DNA from: JBEKTW01 sp963727845
GTDB lineage: Bacteria; Bacteroidota; Ignavibacteria; UBA10030; SZUA-254
Direction: 5' to 3'
Length of the DNA: 64,000 nucleotides
Assembly: GCA_963727845.1 (NCBI GenBank)
Contig: CAVSHI010000003.1
Coordinates: 620,001 to 684,000 of the forward strand
Shown: positions 1 to 8,477 of the stretch, piece after piece
Numbering within the stretch: the first letter of the stretch is position 1
Layout: each line of letters starts with the position of its first letter
Made by a program: the position numbers and the translations under genes
Notes under the pieces: model-generated
What the model was told of the DNA's origin: nothing
What the model saw: the letters and a program-made list of their open reading frames with translations, nothing else
Database searches by the model: none

Positions 1-1
1 A

Positions 2-1666
2 ACAAAAGTCCTGTATCCAAACGACGACAGGGTCCAGGGCAAGCGACTCCGGCTGGAGCAGGAATATTTCTTTGTCTCATGCTCGCTCCAGGACATGATT
101 CGAGTCCATCTGATGAGGGGACATCCCTTGACGGAATTCCACAACGGCTACGCCGTTCAGCTCAACGACACGCATCCATCCATCGGGGTGGCGGAATTGA
201 TGCGGTTGCTTGTCGATGAATCCGGCATAGACTGGGAAAGCGCCTGGGACATTACCCGGAAGACGTTTGCCTATACGAACCATACGCTGTTGCCCGAAGC
301 TCTGGAGAAATGGCCACTGCCCCTTTTTGCAGAAGTCCTCCCAAGGCATTTGGAGATCATTTTTGAAATCAATCGCAGATTCCTCGACGAAGTGAGGGCA
401 AAACAGCATGCCGACGATGCGCTCGTATCACGCGTGTCATTGATCGATGAAACCGGTCAGAAATTCGTTCGGATGGCCAATCTCGCATGTGTAGGAAGCC
501 ACGCAGTCAATGGCGTCGCCGCGTTGCATACAGAGCTGCTGAAACGAGATGTTCTCCACGATTTTTACAAGCTTTCCCCTGAAAAATTCCTGAATGTTAC
601 AAACGGTATCACCGTGCGCCGCTGGCTCCTCCTTGCCAATCCGAAGCTTTCAGGGCTTATCAGCAGCAGGATCGGGACCGCCTGGATACGCGACATGGAA
701 AAACACATGAAGGCACTCGAACCGTTCGCCGACAACAGCACTTTCAGACGAGAGTGGCGACGTGTCAAGCAAGAAAACAAGACCAGGCTTGCGTCAATGA
801 TCCGGGAACGCACCGGCATCGTGGTAAATCCCGACACGTTGTTTGACATCCAGGTCAAACGTATTCATGAATACAAGCGCCAGCATCTCAACGTGCTTCA
901 TGTTCTTACGCTCTATATCAGGATCAAGCAAAATCCTCGACTGGACGTAGTACCACGCACGGTCATTTTCTCCGGTAAGGCCGCACCCGGATATTTTATG
1001 GCGAAACTCATCATCAAATTGATCAACTCCGTCGCAGAGGTCGTGAACAACGACCCTGCGGTCGCGGGCCGGCTGAAAGTCGTCTTTCTTCCCGACTTCA
1101 ACGTCAAGAATGCCCAGGCAATCTATCCGGCCGCCGACCTGTCGGAGCAGATCTCCACTGCGGGAAAGGAAGCATCGGGGACGGGGAACATGAAGTTTTC
1201 CATGAATGGAGCGCTAACCATCGGGACTCTGGACGGAGCGAACATTGAAATCCGCAATGCGGTCGGCAAAGAGAATTTCTTTCTCTTTGGCCTGACGGAT
1301 GAAGAGGTTCGAAAAACCAGATCGCACGGATATCACCCGAAGGGGTACGTCGAATCGAACGATGAGCTTCGCGAAGTTTTGGATATGTTGACGAACGGCA
1401 TTCTCTCAGATGGGGATCCGGCTCTCTTTAAACCTCTTGTCGATTCTCTGCTGCTGTACGGGGACGAATACATGCTTCTTGCGGACTATCGATCGTACAT
1501 CGAGTGTCAGCGCCGGGTTGAAGACGCATTCCGCGATCGGGAAAACTGGGACAGAATGTCCATTCTCAACGTCGCGCGCATCGGAAGATTTTCTTCGGAC
1601 AGGTCCATTCGCGAGTACGCAGAGAAGATCTGGAATGTAAAGCCGGTGAAGATCGAGATCGGATAA
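2..1666 (+). CDS. glgP: Glycogen phosphorylase, C-terminal part (5' end outside window)
   Basis: Phosphorolysis of alpha-1,4-glucan (glycogen/maltodextrin) to glucose-1-phosphate, in the cytoplasm. The frame is open from the first bases, where it already reads KVLYPND and LEQEYFFVSCSLQD, typical internal phosphorylase sequence, so the gene starts upstream and the first ATG at 95 is internal. The pyridoxal-phosphate site is clear: EASGTGNMKF followed by NGALTIGTLDGAN, with the Schiff-base lysine codon at 1193-1195. The phosphate/active-site block FDIQVKRIHEYKRQ is also intact. The C-terminus is complete at the TAA. About 555 residues are visible, roughly the last two thirds of the family's usual length. 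Downstream lies a palindrome array, not an obvious operon partner. Function assignment is secure; the exact substrate (glycogen or maltodextrin) is not decided. Confidence 0.96.
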   Translation, partial: TKVLYPNDDRVQGKRLRLEQEYFFVSCSLQDMIRVHLMRGHPLTEFHNGYAVQLNDTHPSIGVAELMRLLVDESGIDWESAWDITRKTFAYTNHTLLPEALEKWPLPLFAEVLPRHLEIIFEINRRFLDEVRAKQHADDALVSRVSLIDETGQKFVRMANLACVGSHAVNGVAALHTELLKRDVLHDFYKLSPEKFLNVTNGITVRRWLLLANPKLSGLISSRIGTAWIRDMEKHMKALEPFADNSTFRREWRRVKQENKTRLASMIRERTGIVVNPDTLFDIQVKRIHEYKRQHLNVLHVLTLYIRIKQNPRLDVVPRTVIFSGKAAPGYFMAKLIIKLINSVAEVVNNDPAVAGRLKVVFLPDFNVKNAQAIYPAADLSEQISTAGKEASGTGNMKFSMNGALTIGTLDGANIEIRNAVGKENFFLFGLTDEEVRKTRSHGYHPKGYVESNDELREVLDMLTNGILSDGDPALFKPLVDSLLLYGDEYMLLADYRSYIECQRRVEDAFRDRENWDRMSILNVARIGRFSSDRSIREYAEKIWNVKPVKIEIG

Positions 1667-1688
1667 ACCCCTGCCCGCTCTTTGTGCC

Positions 1689-1933
1689 CTGGGAGGGAGT
1701 TCCTACTCCCGACCGCGGAGAGGCGTGAAGGTCGGGAGCGCAGCTCCCTCCCAGCTACGGACTGGGAGGGAGTTCCTACTCCCGACCGCGGAGAGGCGTG
1801 AAGGTCGGGAGCGCAGCTCCCTCCCAGCTACGGACTGGGAGGGAGTTCCCACTCCCGACCGCGGAGAGGCGTGAAGGTCGGGAGCGCAGTTCCCTCCCAG
1901 CTACGGACTGGGAGGGAGTTCCCACTCCCGACC
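1689..1933. repeat. REP-like palindromic array, 73-bp direct repeat, 3.4 copies
   Basis: Units start at 1689, 1762 and 1835 with an exact 73-base period, and a partial fourth starts at 1908. Each unit holds an imperfect inverted repeat: CTGGGAGGGAGTTCC on the left and the near-complement GCTCCCTCCCAG on the right, with CTCCCGACC/GGTCGGGAG inside and a short GC-rich loop. Copies differ by only a few bases. The last partial unit ends just before the Shine-Dalgarno of the transposase gene. It is the kind of array called REP/BIME when next to a RAYT gene. Confidence 0.9.
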
Positions 1934-1951
1934 ATTAAAAGGAGGCAAGCA

Positions 1952-2497
1952 ATGTCACATTGGAAGATTTTACCGGATACCAACGATCAATTTTACTTTC
2001 TAACCTGCGTCGTGACCGAACACGCCTTCGTTTTCACGGCTCACAACTACTTTCAGACAATCATTCAGAGTCTCAAGTACTGCCAGGAAAAGAAGGATCT
2101 GCATCTTGCGGGTTACGTCATTATGCCCAATCACGTCCATTTGATTTGTGCTGGATCATCTGAACATTCGCTATCGGATACATTACGGGACTTCAAACAG
2201 TTCACGGCCAAGAAGATCATTGAAGAGCTTCAAACCGAAAACAAAGCGCTGCAACTCGGCTTGTTTCGCGATGCAGCCGGGCAGGATGGCAGAGGAAGTA
2301 ACTTTAAGGTCTGGATAGAAGGAAATCATCCCATTCTCGTGAATTCAGAGACGATGTTTCGAGAGAAACTTTCGTATATTCACAACAACCCGGTTAGAAA
2401 AGGATATATTGAAAAACCCGAGCACTGGCTGTATTCAACCGCGCGGAATTATATTATAGGCGATCACTCGATTATTCAGGTGGAGTGTCTGGTGTAA
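1952..2497 (+). CDS. REP-associated tyrosine transposase (RAYT, Y1/HUH family)
   Basis: Single-strand DNA transposase/nuclease of the IS200-like Y1 superfamily, 181 residues, the normal RAYT size. Visible motifs: an N-terminal YFLTCVV strand, the HUH motif in MPNHVHLI, and the region YIHNNPVRKGYIEKPEHW followed by YSTARNY, which carries the catalytic tyrosine (most likely in SYIHNNP). The start at 1952 is fixed by a strong AGGAGG at 1940-1945. The frame is open further upstream, but only because it reads through the repeats. Palindromes lie immediately on both sides (1689-1933 and 2500-2565), as expected for a domesticated transposase that acts on REP hairpins. No terminal inverted repeats or target duplication of a standard insertion sequence were seen. 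Confidence 0.93.
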   Translation: MSHWKILPDTNDQFYFLTCVVTEHAFVFTAHNYFQTIIQSLKYCQEKKDLHLAGYVIMPNHVHLICAGSSEHSLSDTLRDFKQFTAKKIIEELQTENKALQLGLFRDAAGQDGRGSNFKVWIEGNHPILVNSETMFREKLSYIHNNPVRKGYIEKPEHWLYSTARNYIIGDHSIIQVECLV

Positions 2498-2499
2498 TT

Positions 2500-2565
2500 C
2501 TGGGAGGGAGTTCTTACTCCCGACCGTAGAGGGGCATGAAGGTCGGGAGCACAGCTCCCTCCCAG
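2500..2565. repeat. REP-like palindrome, single copy downstream of RAYT
   Basis: One further copy of the unit seen at 1689-1933, from CTGGGAGGGAG to CTCCCTCCCAG, with several substitutions in the loop. It begins three bases after the transposase stop codon, so the gene is bracketed by the palindrome on both sides. The structure could also act as a transcript end. Confidence 0.88.
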
Positions 2566-2602
2566 CGAGGACATGGAGCGAATCGTCATCGTGTTCGATT
2601 CC

Positions 2603-2631
2603 TTGCTACTTCTGGAAATTATTCCTACTTT
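2603..2631 (+). promoter_or_regulatory. Candidate promoter TTGCTA-N17-TACTTT for the M28 peptidase gene
   Basis: A -35-like TTGCTA and a -10-like TACTTT are separated by exactly 17 bases, 46 bases upstream of the start codon. The same TAnnTT style of -10 recurs upstream of several genes in this window. Confidence 0.4.
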
Positions 2632-2676
2632 TAAAACGGTTCTATCGTTATTCCTTCATAAAATCGGACTACTACG

Positions 2677-4932
2677 ATGAGCAAAACGAATTACGCGTTG
2701 ACGACATTGATTCTCTTCCTTATTCCCCCGCAGGTACTCTTTGCGCAACCCATTCTTGGTTTTACCGAAGCACGCCTGGCAGAGGAACGAACACTCGAGG
2801 CGAAATTCGATGCGTCCCTCCGGCGCGACGACCTCCGGGAATGGATGAAAAGACTTTCAGCACACCCCCACCATGTGGGTTCGCCCTACGACAAGGCGAA
2901 CGCCGAATTCATCGCTTCCCTTTACAAATCGTGGGGGTTTGAGACTGCAATTGAAAACTTCTACGTTTTGTTTCCGACACCGAAGGTCCGTGTTCTGGAA
3001 ATGCTTGCTCCGGAAAGATTCACGCCCAGGCTCGCCGAGCCCGCGTTGGCGGAGGACTCAACTTCGAACCAGACCGGCGAACAACTGCCGATCTACAACG
3101 CTTACTCCATCGACGGTGACGTCACCGGCGATCTCGTCTACGTCAACTATGGCGTGCCGAAGGACTATGAAGAACTCGACCGGCGCGGCATCGATGTGAA
3201 AGGAAAAATCGTCATCACGCGCTACGGAGGCTCGTGGCGGGGCATCAAGCCGAAGGTTGCCGCCGAACACGGGGCAATCGGCTGCATTATCTATTCCGAC
3301 CCGCGCGACGACGGATACTATGAAGGCGACGTGTATCCCAAAGGCCCGTACCGCAGCGCGGATGGCGCCCAGCGCGGCTCTGTCGCCGATATGCCGCTGT
3401 ACTCCGGCGATCCGCTGACTCCATCGGTCGGCGCAACGAAGGACGCGAAACGCCTCGCGGTCAAAGACGCGCCGACACTCACCAAAATTCCCGTGCTGCC
3501 GATTTCCTATGCCGACGCGCTTCCCCTTCTCCGCGCGCTCGGCGGCCCGGTCGCTCCCGATGCGTGGCGCGGCGCACTGCCCATCACGTACCACCTCGGG
3601 CCCGGTCCGACGAGTGTACACCTCAAACTGGAATTCAACTGGGATATTGTCCCCATTTACGACGTCATTGCAAAAATCACCGGGAACGAGCGTCCGGACG
3701 AGTGGATCATTCGCGGCAACCACCATGACGGATGGGTAAACGGGGCATCGGATCCGATCAGCGGACAAGTCGCAACGCTGGAAGAGGGCCGGGGTATCGG
3801 CGAACTCGTGAAGCAGGGATGGAGACCGAAGAGGACGATTATCTATTGCGCCTGGGACGGCGAGGAACCGGGTTTGCTCGGCTCAACCGAGTGGGCGGAA
3901 ACGCATGCTGACGCACTGCGGCAGAAAGCCGCCGTCTATATTAATTCAGACTCGAACGGCCGGGGATATCTCTTTGCAGGCGGGTCTCGCTCCCTCGAGA
4001 GGCTCGTCGACCAGGCTGCCCGGGATGTTACCGATCCCGAGAGACACATCAGTGTATTGGAGCGTGACCGAGCACGCTCAATCACCAGCGGGTCGTCCGA
4101 CGAGAAACGGGAAGCTCGCGAGAATAGCGACCTGAATCTGTTCCCTCTTGGGTCGGGTTCCGATTACACTCCCTTCCTCCAGCACCTTGGCATCGCGTCT
4201 CTCAGCATTGGATATGGCGGAGAGGGCGGCGGAGGTTCGTACCATTCCATCTACGATTCATTCGACCATTACATCAGGTTCAACGATGGGACATTTGAAT
4301 ACGGGATCGCACTGACCCAGACCGGAGGACGCATTGTCCTTCGTCTTGCCGATGCCGATGTTCTTCCCTTCGAATTCACCGAGTTCGGAAAATCCCTGGA
4401 AGAATTCATGAAAGAAGTCTCCAAGCTTGCAGACAACATGCGCCAGGAAACGGAGGAAAATAATCGACTCATCAGGGAGAATACACTCGTGGTCGCGTCA
4501 GACCCCGGCGAGACATTTGTTGTCCCGAAACCAAAAGATCCAGTTCCCTATCTCAATTTTTCGCCCCTGCAGAACTCTCTTGCAGTGCTCCAGCAGCGCT
4601 TAAAAGAGTTCAGCGATTTGATGAAAGAACACGATGCGGGTCAGCAATCCTTCCCGGCAGAAACGGAGAAGTCGCTGGACAAAGTCTTTATCCGTACCGA
4701 ACGGGCTCTCACCCTGCCCGAGGGACTTCCCCGGCGACCATGGTACGTTCATGAGATTTACGCTCCCGGATTCTACACCGGATACGACGTGAAAACGTTG
4801 CCGGGAATCCGCGAAGCGATCGAACAGCGCAACTGGAAAGAAGCGACCGAACAAATCGGTGTTGTCGCCAGGGTCATCGACCAATTCTCGAAAGAGATAG
4901 AGAGCGCGTCGGAAGTTGTCAAAAAGAATTAA
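2677..4932 (+). CDS. Secreted M28 metallopeptidase, glutamate carboxypeptidase II-like
   Basis: Zinc-dependent exopeptidase of the PSMA/NAALADase type, 751 residues, close to the family's usual length. An N-terminal signal peptide (about 1-24, ending VLFAQ) points to export. Domain order: peptidase shell, protease-associated insert (about 130-300), di-zinc catalytic core, then a helical transferrin-receptor-like dimerisation domain from about 600. By alignment to human GCPII the metal ligands are His349 (in GNHHDGW), Asp359 (GASDPISG), Glu397 and Asp425, with His523 (SYHS); Glu396 in DGEEPGLLGSTEW is the general base. All are present. The likely role is removal of acidic or other C-terminal residues from peptides outside the cytoplasm. 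The start codon has no clear ribosome site. Exact substrate is unknown. Confidence 0.93.
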   Translation: MSKTNYALTTLILFLIPPQVLFAQPILGFTEARLAEERTLEAKFDASLRRDDLREWMKRLSAHPHHVGSPYDKANAEFIASLYKSWGFETAIENFYVLFPTPKVRVLEMLAPERFTPRLAEPALAEDSTSNQTGEQLPIYNAYSIDGDVTGDLVYVNYGVPKDYEELDRRGIDVKGKIVITRYGGSWRGIKPKVAAEHGAIGCIIYSDPRDDGYYEGDVYPKGPYRSADGAQRGSVADMPLYSGDPLTPSVGATKDAKRLAVKDAPTLTKIPVLPISYADALPLLRALGGPVAPDAWRGALPITYHLGPGPTSVHLKLEFNWDIVPIYDVIAKITGNERPDEWIIRGNHHDGWVNGASDPISGQVATLEEGRGIGELVKQGWRPKRTIIYCAWDGEEPGLLGSTEWAETHADALRQKAAVYINSDSNGRGYLFAGGSRSLERLVDQAARDVTDPERHISVLERDRARSITSGSSDEKREARENSDLNLFPLGSGSDYTPFLQHLGIASLSIGYGGEGGGGSYHSIYDSFDHYIRFNDGTFEYGIALTQTGGRIVLRLADADVLPFEFTEFGKSLEEFMKEVSKLADNMRQETEENNRLIRENTLVVASDPGETFVVPKPKDPVPYLNFSPLQNSLAVLQQRLKEFSDLMKEHDAGQQSFPAETEKSLDKVFIRTERALTLPEGLPRRPWYVHEIYAPGFYTGYDVKTLPGIREAIEQRNWKEATEQIGVVARVIDQFSKEIESASEVVKKN

Positions 4933-4985
4933 ATCGTTGGTTCGTTGAACCGTTAGTTCGTTTGATCGTTGATTAAATAGAACGC

Positions 4986-6245
4986 ATGAACATCTTCACG
5001 ATCATTATTCTGGGAGCACTCCTTCTCGAGTACGCCTTGCAGCTCGCCGCAGACTATTTTAATCTGAAAACCCTGCGCGCGGAGCTGCCGAAAGAACTTG
5101 CCGGGGTGTACAACGAGGAGGCCTACGGGAAATCTCAGGCATATACGAGGGCGAACACATCGTTCGGCATTTTTACGTCGACCGCGAACCTCGCTGTGAT
5201 ACTCATCTTTTGGTTTTCAGGAGGATTCAACTATATCGACGTAATCGTCCGCGGATGGAATTTCGGCCTTCTCGTGACAGGCTTGCTCTACATCGGTGTC
5301 CTGGTCCTGTTGAAATCAATCCTTTCGCTCCCGTTCAGCCTTTATTCGACTTTTGTCATAGAGGAGCGATTCGGATTCAACAAAACCAGCGTGAAAACAT
5401 TCGTAACCGACCTCCTCAAAGGGTTGATCCTTGCCGTCGTGCTCGGCGGCCCGCTGGTAGCGGCCATCCTCGCGTTCTTTTCCTTCGCCGGCCCGCCAGC
5501 CTGGTTGTATTGCTGGATCGCCACCGCGATTTTCACCTTATGTGTCCAGTTTATCGCGCCGACGTGGATCATGCCGCTGTTCAATAAGTTCACGCTGCTG
5601 GGTGAGGGGGATTTGAAAACTGCTATCTTCGATTACGCGGGCTCGGTGAACTTTTCGCTCAAAGGCATTTTTGTCATGGACGGCTCCAAGCGTTCAGGCA
5701 AATCGAACGCATTCTTCACCGGGTTCGGCAAAAACAAGCGCATCGCTCTGTTCGATACATTGATCGCAAAGCACACCGTTGCCGAGCTGGTTGCCGTACT
5801 TGCCCACGAGATCGGTCATTACAAGAAGAAACACATTATCCAATCGATCGTCATCAGTATCGGACAGATGGGCGTGATGTTTTTTCTGCTTTCATTATTT
5901 ATCACAACACGGGACCTCTTCGACGCATTCGGAATGCAGACAGTTTCAATCTATGCAGGACTGATTTTCTTCGGCATGCTATACTCGCCTATCGAATTGA
6001 TCCTGTCCGTCGCAATGCACATGCTTTCCCGGAAGAACGAATACGAAGCCGACCGGTTTGCGGCTGAAACCATCCAGCATGCAGAGAGCATGATCGATGC
6101 CCTCAAGAAACTTTCCGTAGACAATCTTTCGAACCTGACGCCGCATCCGTTCTACGTCTTTCTCAATTATTCCCACCCCCCGGTTCTTCAACGCATTCAG
6201 GCAATAAGGAAAACCGTTGCCGGGGCCGATCATGTGCACCCTTAA
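4986..6245 (+). CDS. Ste24-type membrane metalloprotease (M48, CAAX protease 1-like)
   Basis: Integral-membrane zinc endopeptidase, 419 residues. Several hydrophobic segments precede the active site. The HExxH motif is VLAHEIGHYKKKH (His274, Glu275, His278), and the third ligand Glu354 lies in NEYEADRFAAE, the typical Ste24 arrangement. The C-terminus HPFYVFLNYSHPPVLQRI matches the conserved Ste24 tail. Bacterial members lack prenylated CAAX substrates and are thought to work in membrane-protein quality control; that role is inferred from the family. It sits 53 bases after the peptidase gene, in a spacer made of GTTCGTTGATT-like words also found near 11460, and the next gene begins at its end. 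Confidence 0.93.
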   Translation: MNIFTIIILGALLLEYALQLAADYFNLKTLRAELPKELAGVYNEEAYGKSQAYTRANTSFGIFTSTANLAVILIFWFSGGFNYIDVIVRGWNFGLLVTGLLYIGVLVLLKSILSLPFSLYSTFVIEERFGFNKTSVKTFVTDLLKGLILAVVLGGPLVAAILAFFSFAGPPAWLYCWIATAIFTLCVQFIAPTWIMPLFNKFTLLGEGDLKTAIFDYAGSVNFSLKGIFVMDGSKRSGKSNAFFTGFGKNKRIALFDTLIAKHTVAELVAVLAHEIGHYKKKHIIQSIVISIGQMGVMFFLLSLFITTRDLFDAFGMQTVSIYAGLIFFGMLYSPIELILSVAMHMLSRKNEYEADRFAAETIQHAESMIDALKKLSVDNLSNLTPHPFYVFLNYSHPPVLQRIQAIRKTVAGADHVHP

Positions 6246-6258
6246 ACTATTCCCGCCC

Positions 6259-6939
6259 ATGAACCAACCAATCGTTCCTAAAGCAAGTCCTGCGATGCGA
6301 TCGGCTGGCGGATTTTGGGAAACCCACAAAAAGGTTCTGGGCATTCCAACCGTCAAAAAGGCCGGCGCAAACTGTTTACGAGCACGATTGCTTGAGACTC
6401 CGCTCGGCACCATGATCGCGATGGCGAACAGCGATGGGCTGTACCTCCTGGAATTTATCGACCGCCGGGGATTCAAGAATGAAATCCTTTTTCTTCGCAA
6501 GCGAACGGGTTTCACTGTTATCCCCGGCAACAATTCCGTTCTGACCCATCTCCACAGCGAGCTGAAGAATTATTTTGCAGGAAAGAAATTGAAGTTCACG
6601 GTTCCTTTAAGAATGGTCGGCTCGGAATTCGAGCGTTCGGTATGGAAAATCCTGGAGACGATTCCCCCCGGTGCGACAACCTGCTATTCCGACATCGCGA
6701 GAGAGCTGGGAAAGCCGGACGCCTCGCGGGCAGTGGGCCGGGCAAACGGTCGGAATTGCATCGCGATCCTTCTCCCCTGTCACCGCGTCATCAATGCCGA
6801 TGGAACCATCTCCAACTACGGCGGCGGCATCTGGAGAAAACGGTGGCTGCTCGAACATGAAATGAGCTTTGAGCTTGGAGCCGAGAGAAGTGAAAGGAAA
6901 TCTTCACAATATCCAGGCCGGACAAAAGATCACACATGA
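6259..6939 (+). CDS. ogt: Methylated-DNA-[protein]-cysteine methyltransferase (Ada/Ogt type)
   Basis: Suicidal repair protein that takes alkyl groups from O6-alkylguanine onto its own cysteine. The C-terminal half has the family's whole active core: SEFERSVWKILETIPPG, then YSDIAREL and the acceptor site LLPCHRVI (cysteine codon 6778-6780), followed by the closing YGGGIWRKRWLLEHE. The N-terminal SAGGFWETHKKVLG then PLGTMIAMANSDGLYLLEF resembles the join between the second AraC-type helix-turn-helix and the methyltransferase in Ada-like proteins, so a fused AraC domain seems to have been lost. The start is uncertain: ATG codons at 6232, 6259 and 6295 and a TTG at 6217 are possible, none with a good ribosome site. 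The stop overlaps the next gene by 4 bases (ATGA). Confidence 0.92.
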   Translation: MNQPIVPKASPAMRSAGGFWETHKKVLGIPTVKKAGANCLRARLLETPLGTMIAMANSDGLYLLEFIDRRGFKNEILFLRKRTGFTVIPGNNSVLTHLHSELKNYFAGKKLKFTVPLRMVGSEFERSVWKILETIPPGATTCYSDIARELGKPDASRAVGRANGRNCIAILLPCHRVINADGTISNYGGGIWRKRWLLEHEMSFELGAERSERKSSQYPGRTKDHT

Positions 6940-8402
6940 ACAGAAGTGTTTCTTCCATGATTGACAGAATCAAACAACTCGAACAAATCGCTCTTGCCCT
7001 GGAGCCGCCGGCCGGTCAACGGGGAGAGTTGAGAAACGAGGTTGTTCAGTACACCGAGCGGTTTCTGGAGGATATCTACAACCTGCCAGCGTATACCGTC
7101 ACCGACGACAAGGGTATCGGCCTGTACGATTCTCCGATTTCCGAGACCCCGATCGACATCAAGGAAGCGCTTCAACTACTCCGGCACAATGTCGACAGGC
7201 CCGGATTGAATCCCGCATCGGGAGGACACCTGGGATACATTCCCGGCGGCGGGATCTATGTCTCGGCACTCGGCGATTACCTGGCCGATGTCACTAACCG
7301 TTTCTCCGGCCTCTTCTTTGCCAGTCCCGGAGCGGTACGGATGGAAAATCTGCTGCTTGAATGGATGGCAAAAACCGTCGGATACCCCGCAAACGCCGGG
7401 GGCAACCTGACATCCGGCGGGAGCATCGCGAATCTTATCGGCATCGTGACCGCACGCGAAGCGTACAGCCTGAAAGCAAAGGATTTCGAAAAGTCCGTTA
7501 TCTATTCGACGGAACAGGCGCACCATTCCGTCGACAAAGCAATCCGCATTGCAGGATTGAAAGAGTGCATCCTGAGAAACGTTCCCATGGATGACGGTTT
7601 TCGGATGAATGCCGGAGCGCTTGAACAGACGATCGTTCGCGATGTGAAATCAGGGTTACAACCATGGCTCATCATCGCGGCGGCCGGGACTACCGACGTC
7701 GGTGCGGTCGACCCCCTCGAAGAAATCGGAGATATCGCCCAACGACATCAACTCTGGTTCCATGTCGATGGGGCGTATGGAGCATTCTTTATATTGTGTG
7801 ACGAGGGGAAGAAGATTTTGAGGGGAATGGAAAAATCCGATTCGCTTGTGATGGACCCACACAAAGGATTGTTCCTGCCGTACGGCAGCGGCGCCGTACT
7901 CGTGAAAGACAAAAGGAAACTTGGTAACGCACACTGGTACCAGGCCTCCTATCTGCAGGACGCACTGAGCTCCACCGGTGAACTCTCCCCTGCCGACCTT
8001 TCTCCCGAGCTGACCAAGCATTTTCGCGGATTGCGCCTCTGGCTGCCATTGAAATTGCTGGGTGTGGCTCCTTTCCGCGCCGCTCTCGAAGAAAAAATCC
8101 TTCTGGCCCGGTACTTTCACGAGCAGATCAAGCGAATCGATGGATTCGAGGTAGGCAATCTCCCGGACCTCTCCGTTTCGACGTTCAGATATGTCCCGGC
8201 GAAAGGGGATCCGAACAAATTCAACGAAATGCTCGTTCAGGAGGTCCGGCGCGACGGAAGGGTATTTCTCTCCTCCACGACTCTGCGCGGCAAATTTATT
8301 ATCCGGCTGGCGGTGCTCTCTTTCCGGACACATTTGAATACGATTGATCTGACGATCAGCATCCTTCGGGAAAAAGTCAGATACCTGGAAAAAAGCTCCT
8401 GA
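6936..8402 (+). CDS. Pyridoxal-dependent group II amino-acid decarboxylase
   Basis: PLP enzyme of the aromatic-L-amino-acid/glutamate/histidine decarboxylase fold, 488 residues. Visible marks: NLTSGGSIANL (PLP phosphate contact), HVDGAYGAFF (Asp to pyridine nitrogen and following Ala) and DPHKGLFLPYGSG with Lys310 as the Schiff-base lysine. The GHLGYIPGGGIY and ANAGG stretches are typical of the 'aspartate aminotransferase family' decarboxylases annotated as tyrosine/DOPA/aromatic decarboxylases. The substrate cannot be set from sequence alone. The start ATG overlaps the ogt stop (ATGA), so the two are translationally coupled; an in-frame ATG at 6957 is the alternative. A strong bidirectional terminator follows. 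Confidence 0.92.
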   Translation: MNRSVSSMIDRIKQLEQIALALEPPAGQRGELRNEVVQYTERFLEDIYNLPAYTVTDDKGIGLYDSPISETPIDIKEALQLLRHNVDRPGLNPASGGHLGYIPGGGIYVSALGDYLADVTNRFSGLFFASPGAVRMENLLLEWMAKTVGYPANAGGNLTSGGSIANLIGIVTAREAYSLKAKDFEKSVIYSTEQAHHSVDKAIRIAGLKECILRNVPMDDGFRMNAGALEQTIVRDVKSGLQPWLIIAAAGTTDVGAVDPLEEIGDIAQRHQLWFHVDGAYGAFFILCDEGKKILRGMEKSDSLVMDPHKGLFLPYGSGAVLVKDKRKLGNAHWYQASYLQDALSSTGELSPADLSPELTKHFRGLRLWLPLKLLGVAPFRAALEEKILLARYFHEQIKRIDGFEVGNLPDLSVSTFRYVPAKGDPNKFNEMLVQEVRRDGRVFLSSTTLRGKFIIRLAVLSFRTHLNTIDLTISILREKVRYLEKSS

Positions 8403-8416
8403 GCGCTCTTGACAAA

Positions 8417-8456
8417 AAAAGCCGCCCGGAACAGACCGGACGGCTTTTGCTTTTTT
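8417..8456. terminator. Bidirectional intrinsic terminator
   Basis: A hairpin AAAAGCCGCCCGG/CCGGACGGCTTTT with a 6-base loop and A- and T-rich arms lies between two convergent genes (decarboxylase on plus, T9SS protein on minus). It can serve both strands. Confidence 0.9.
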
Positions 8457-8477
8457 ATTCGGAACGTCGACGAGCTC

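Noticed and set aside
1689..1933. CRISPR array
   Set aside because: The 73-base units are contiguous palindromes with no unique spacers and no cas genes.
1871..1951. Earlier start for the RAYT gene
   Set aside because: The extra codons are translated repeat DNA; the AGGAGG lies just before 1952.
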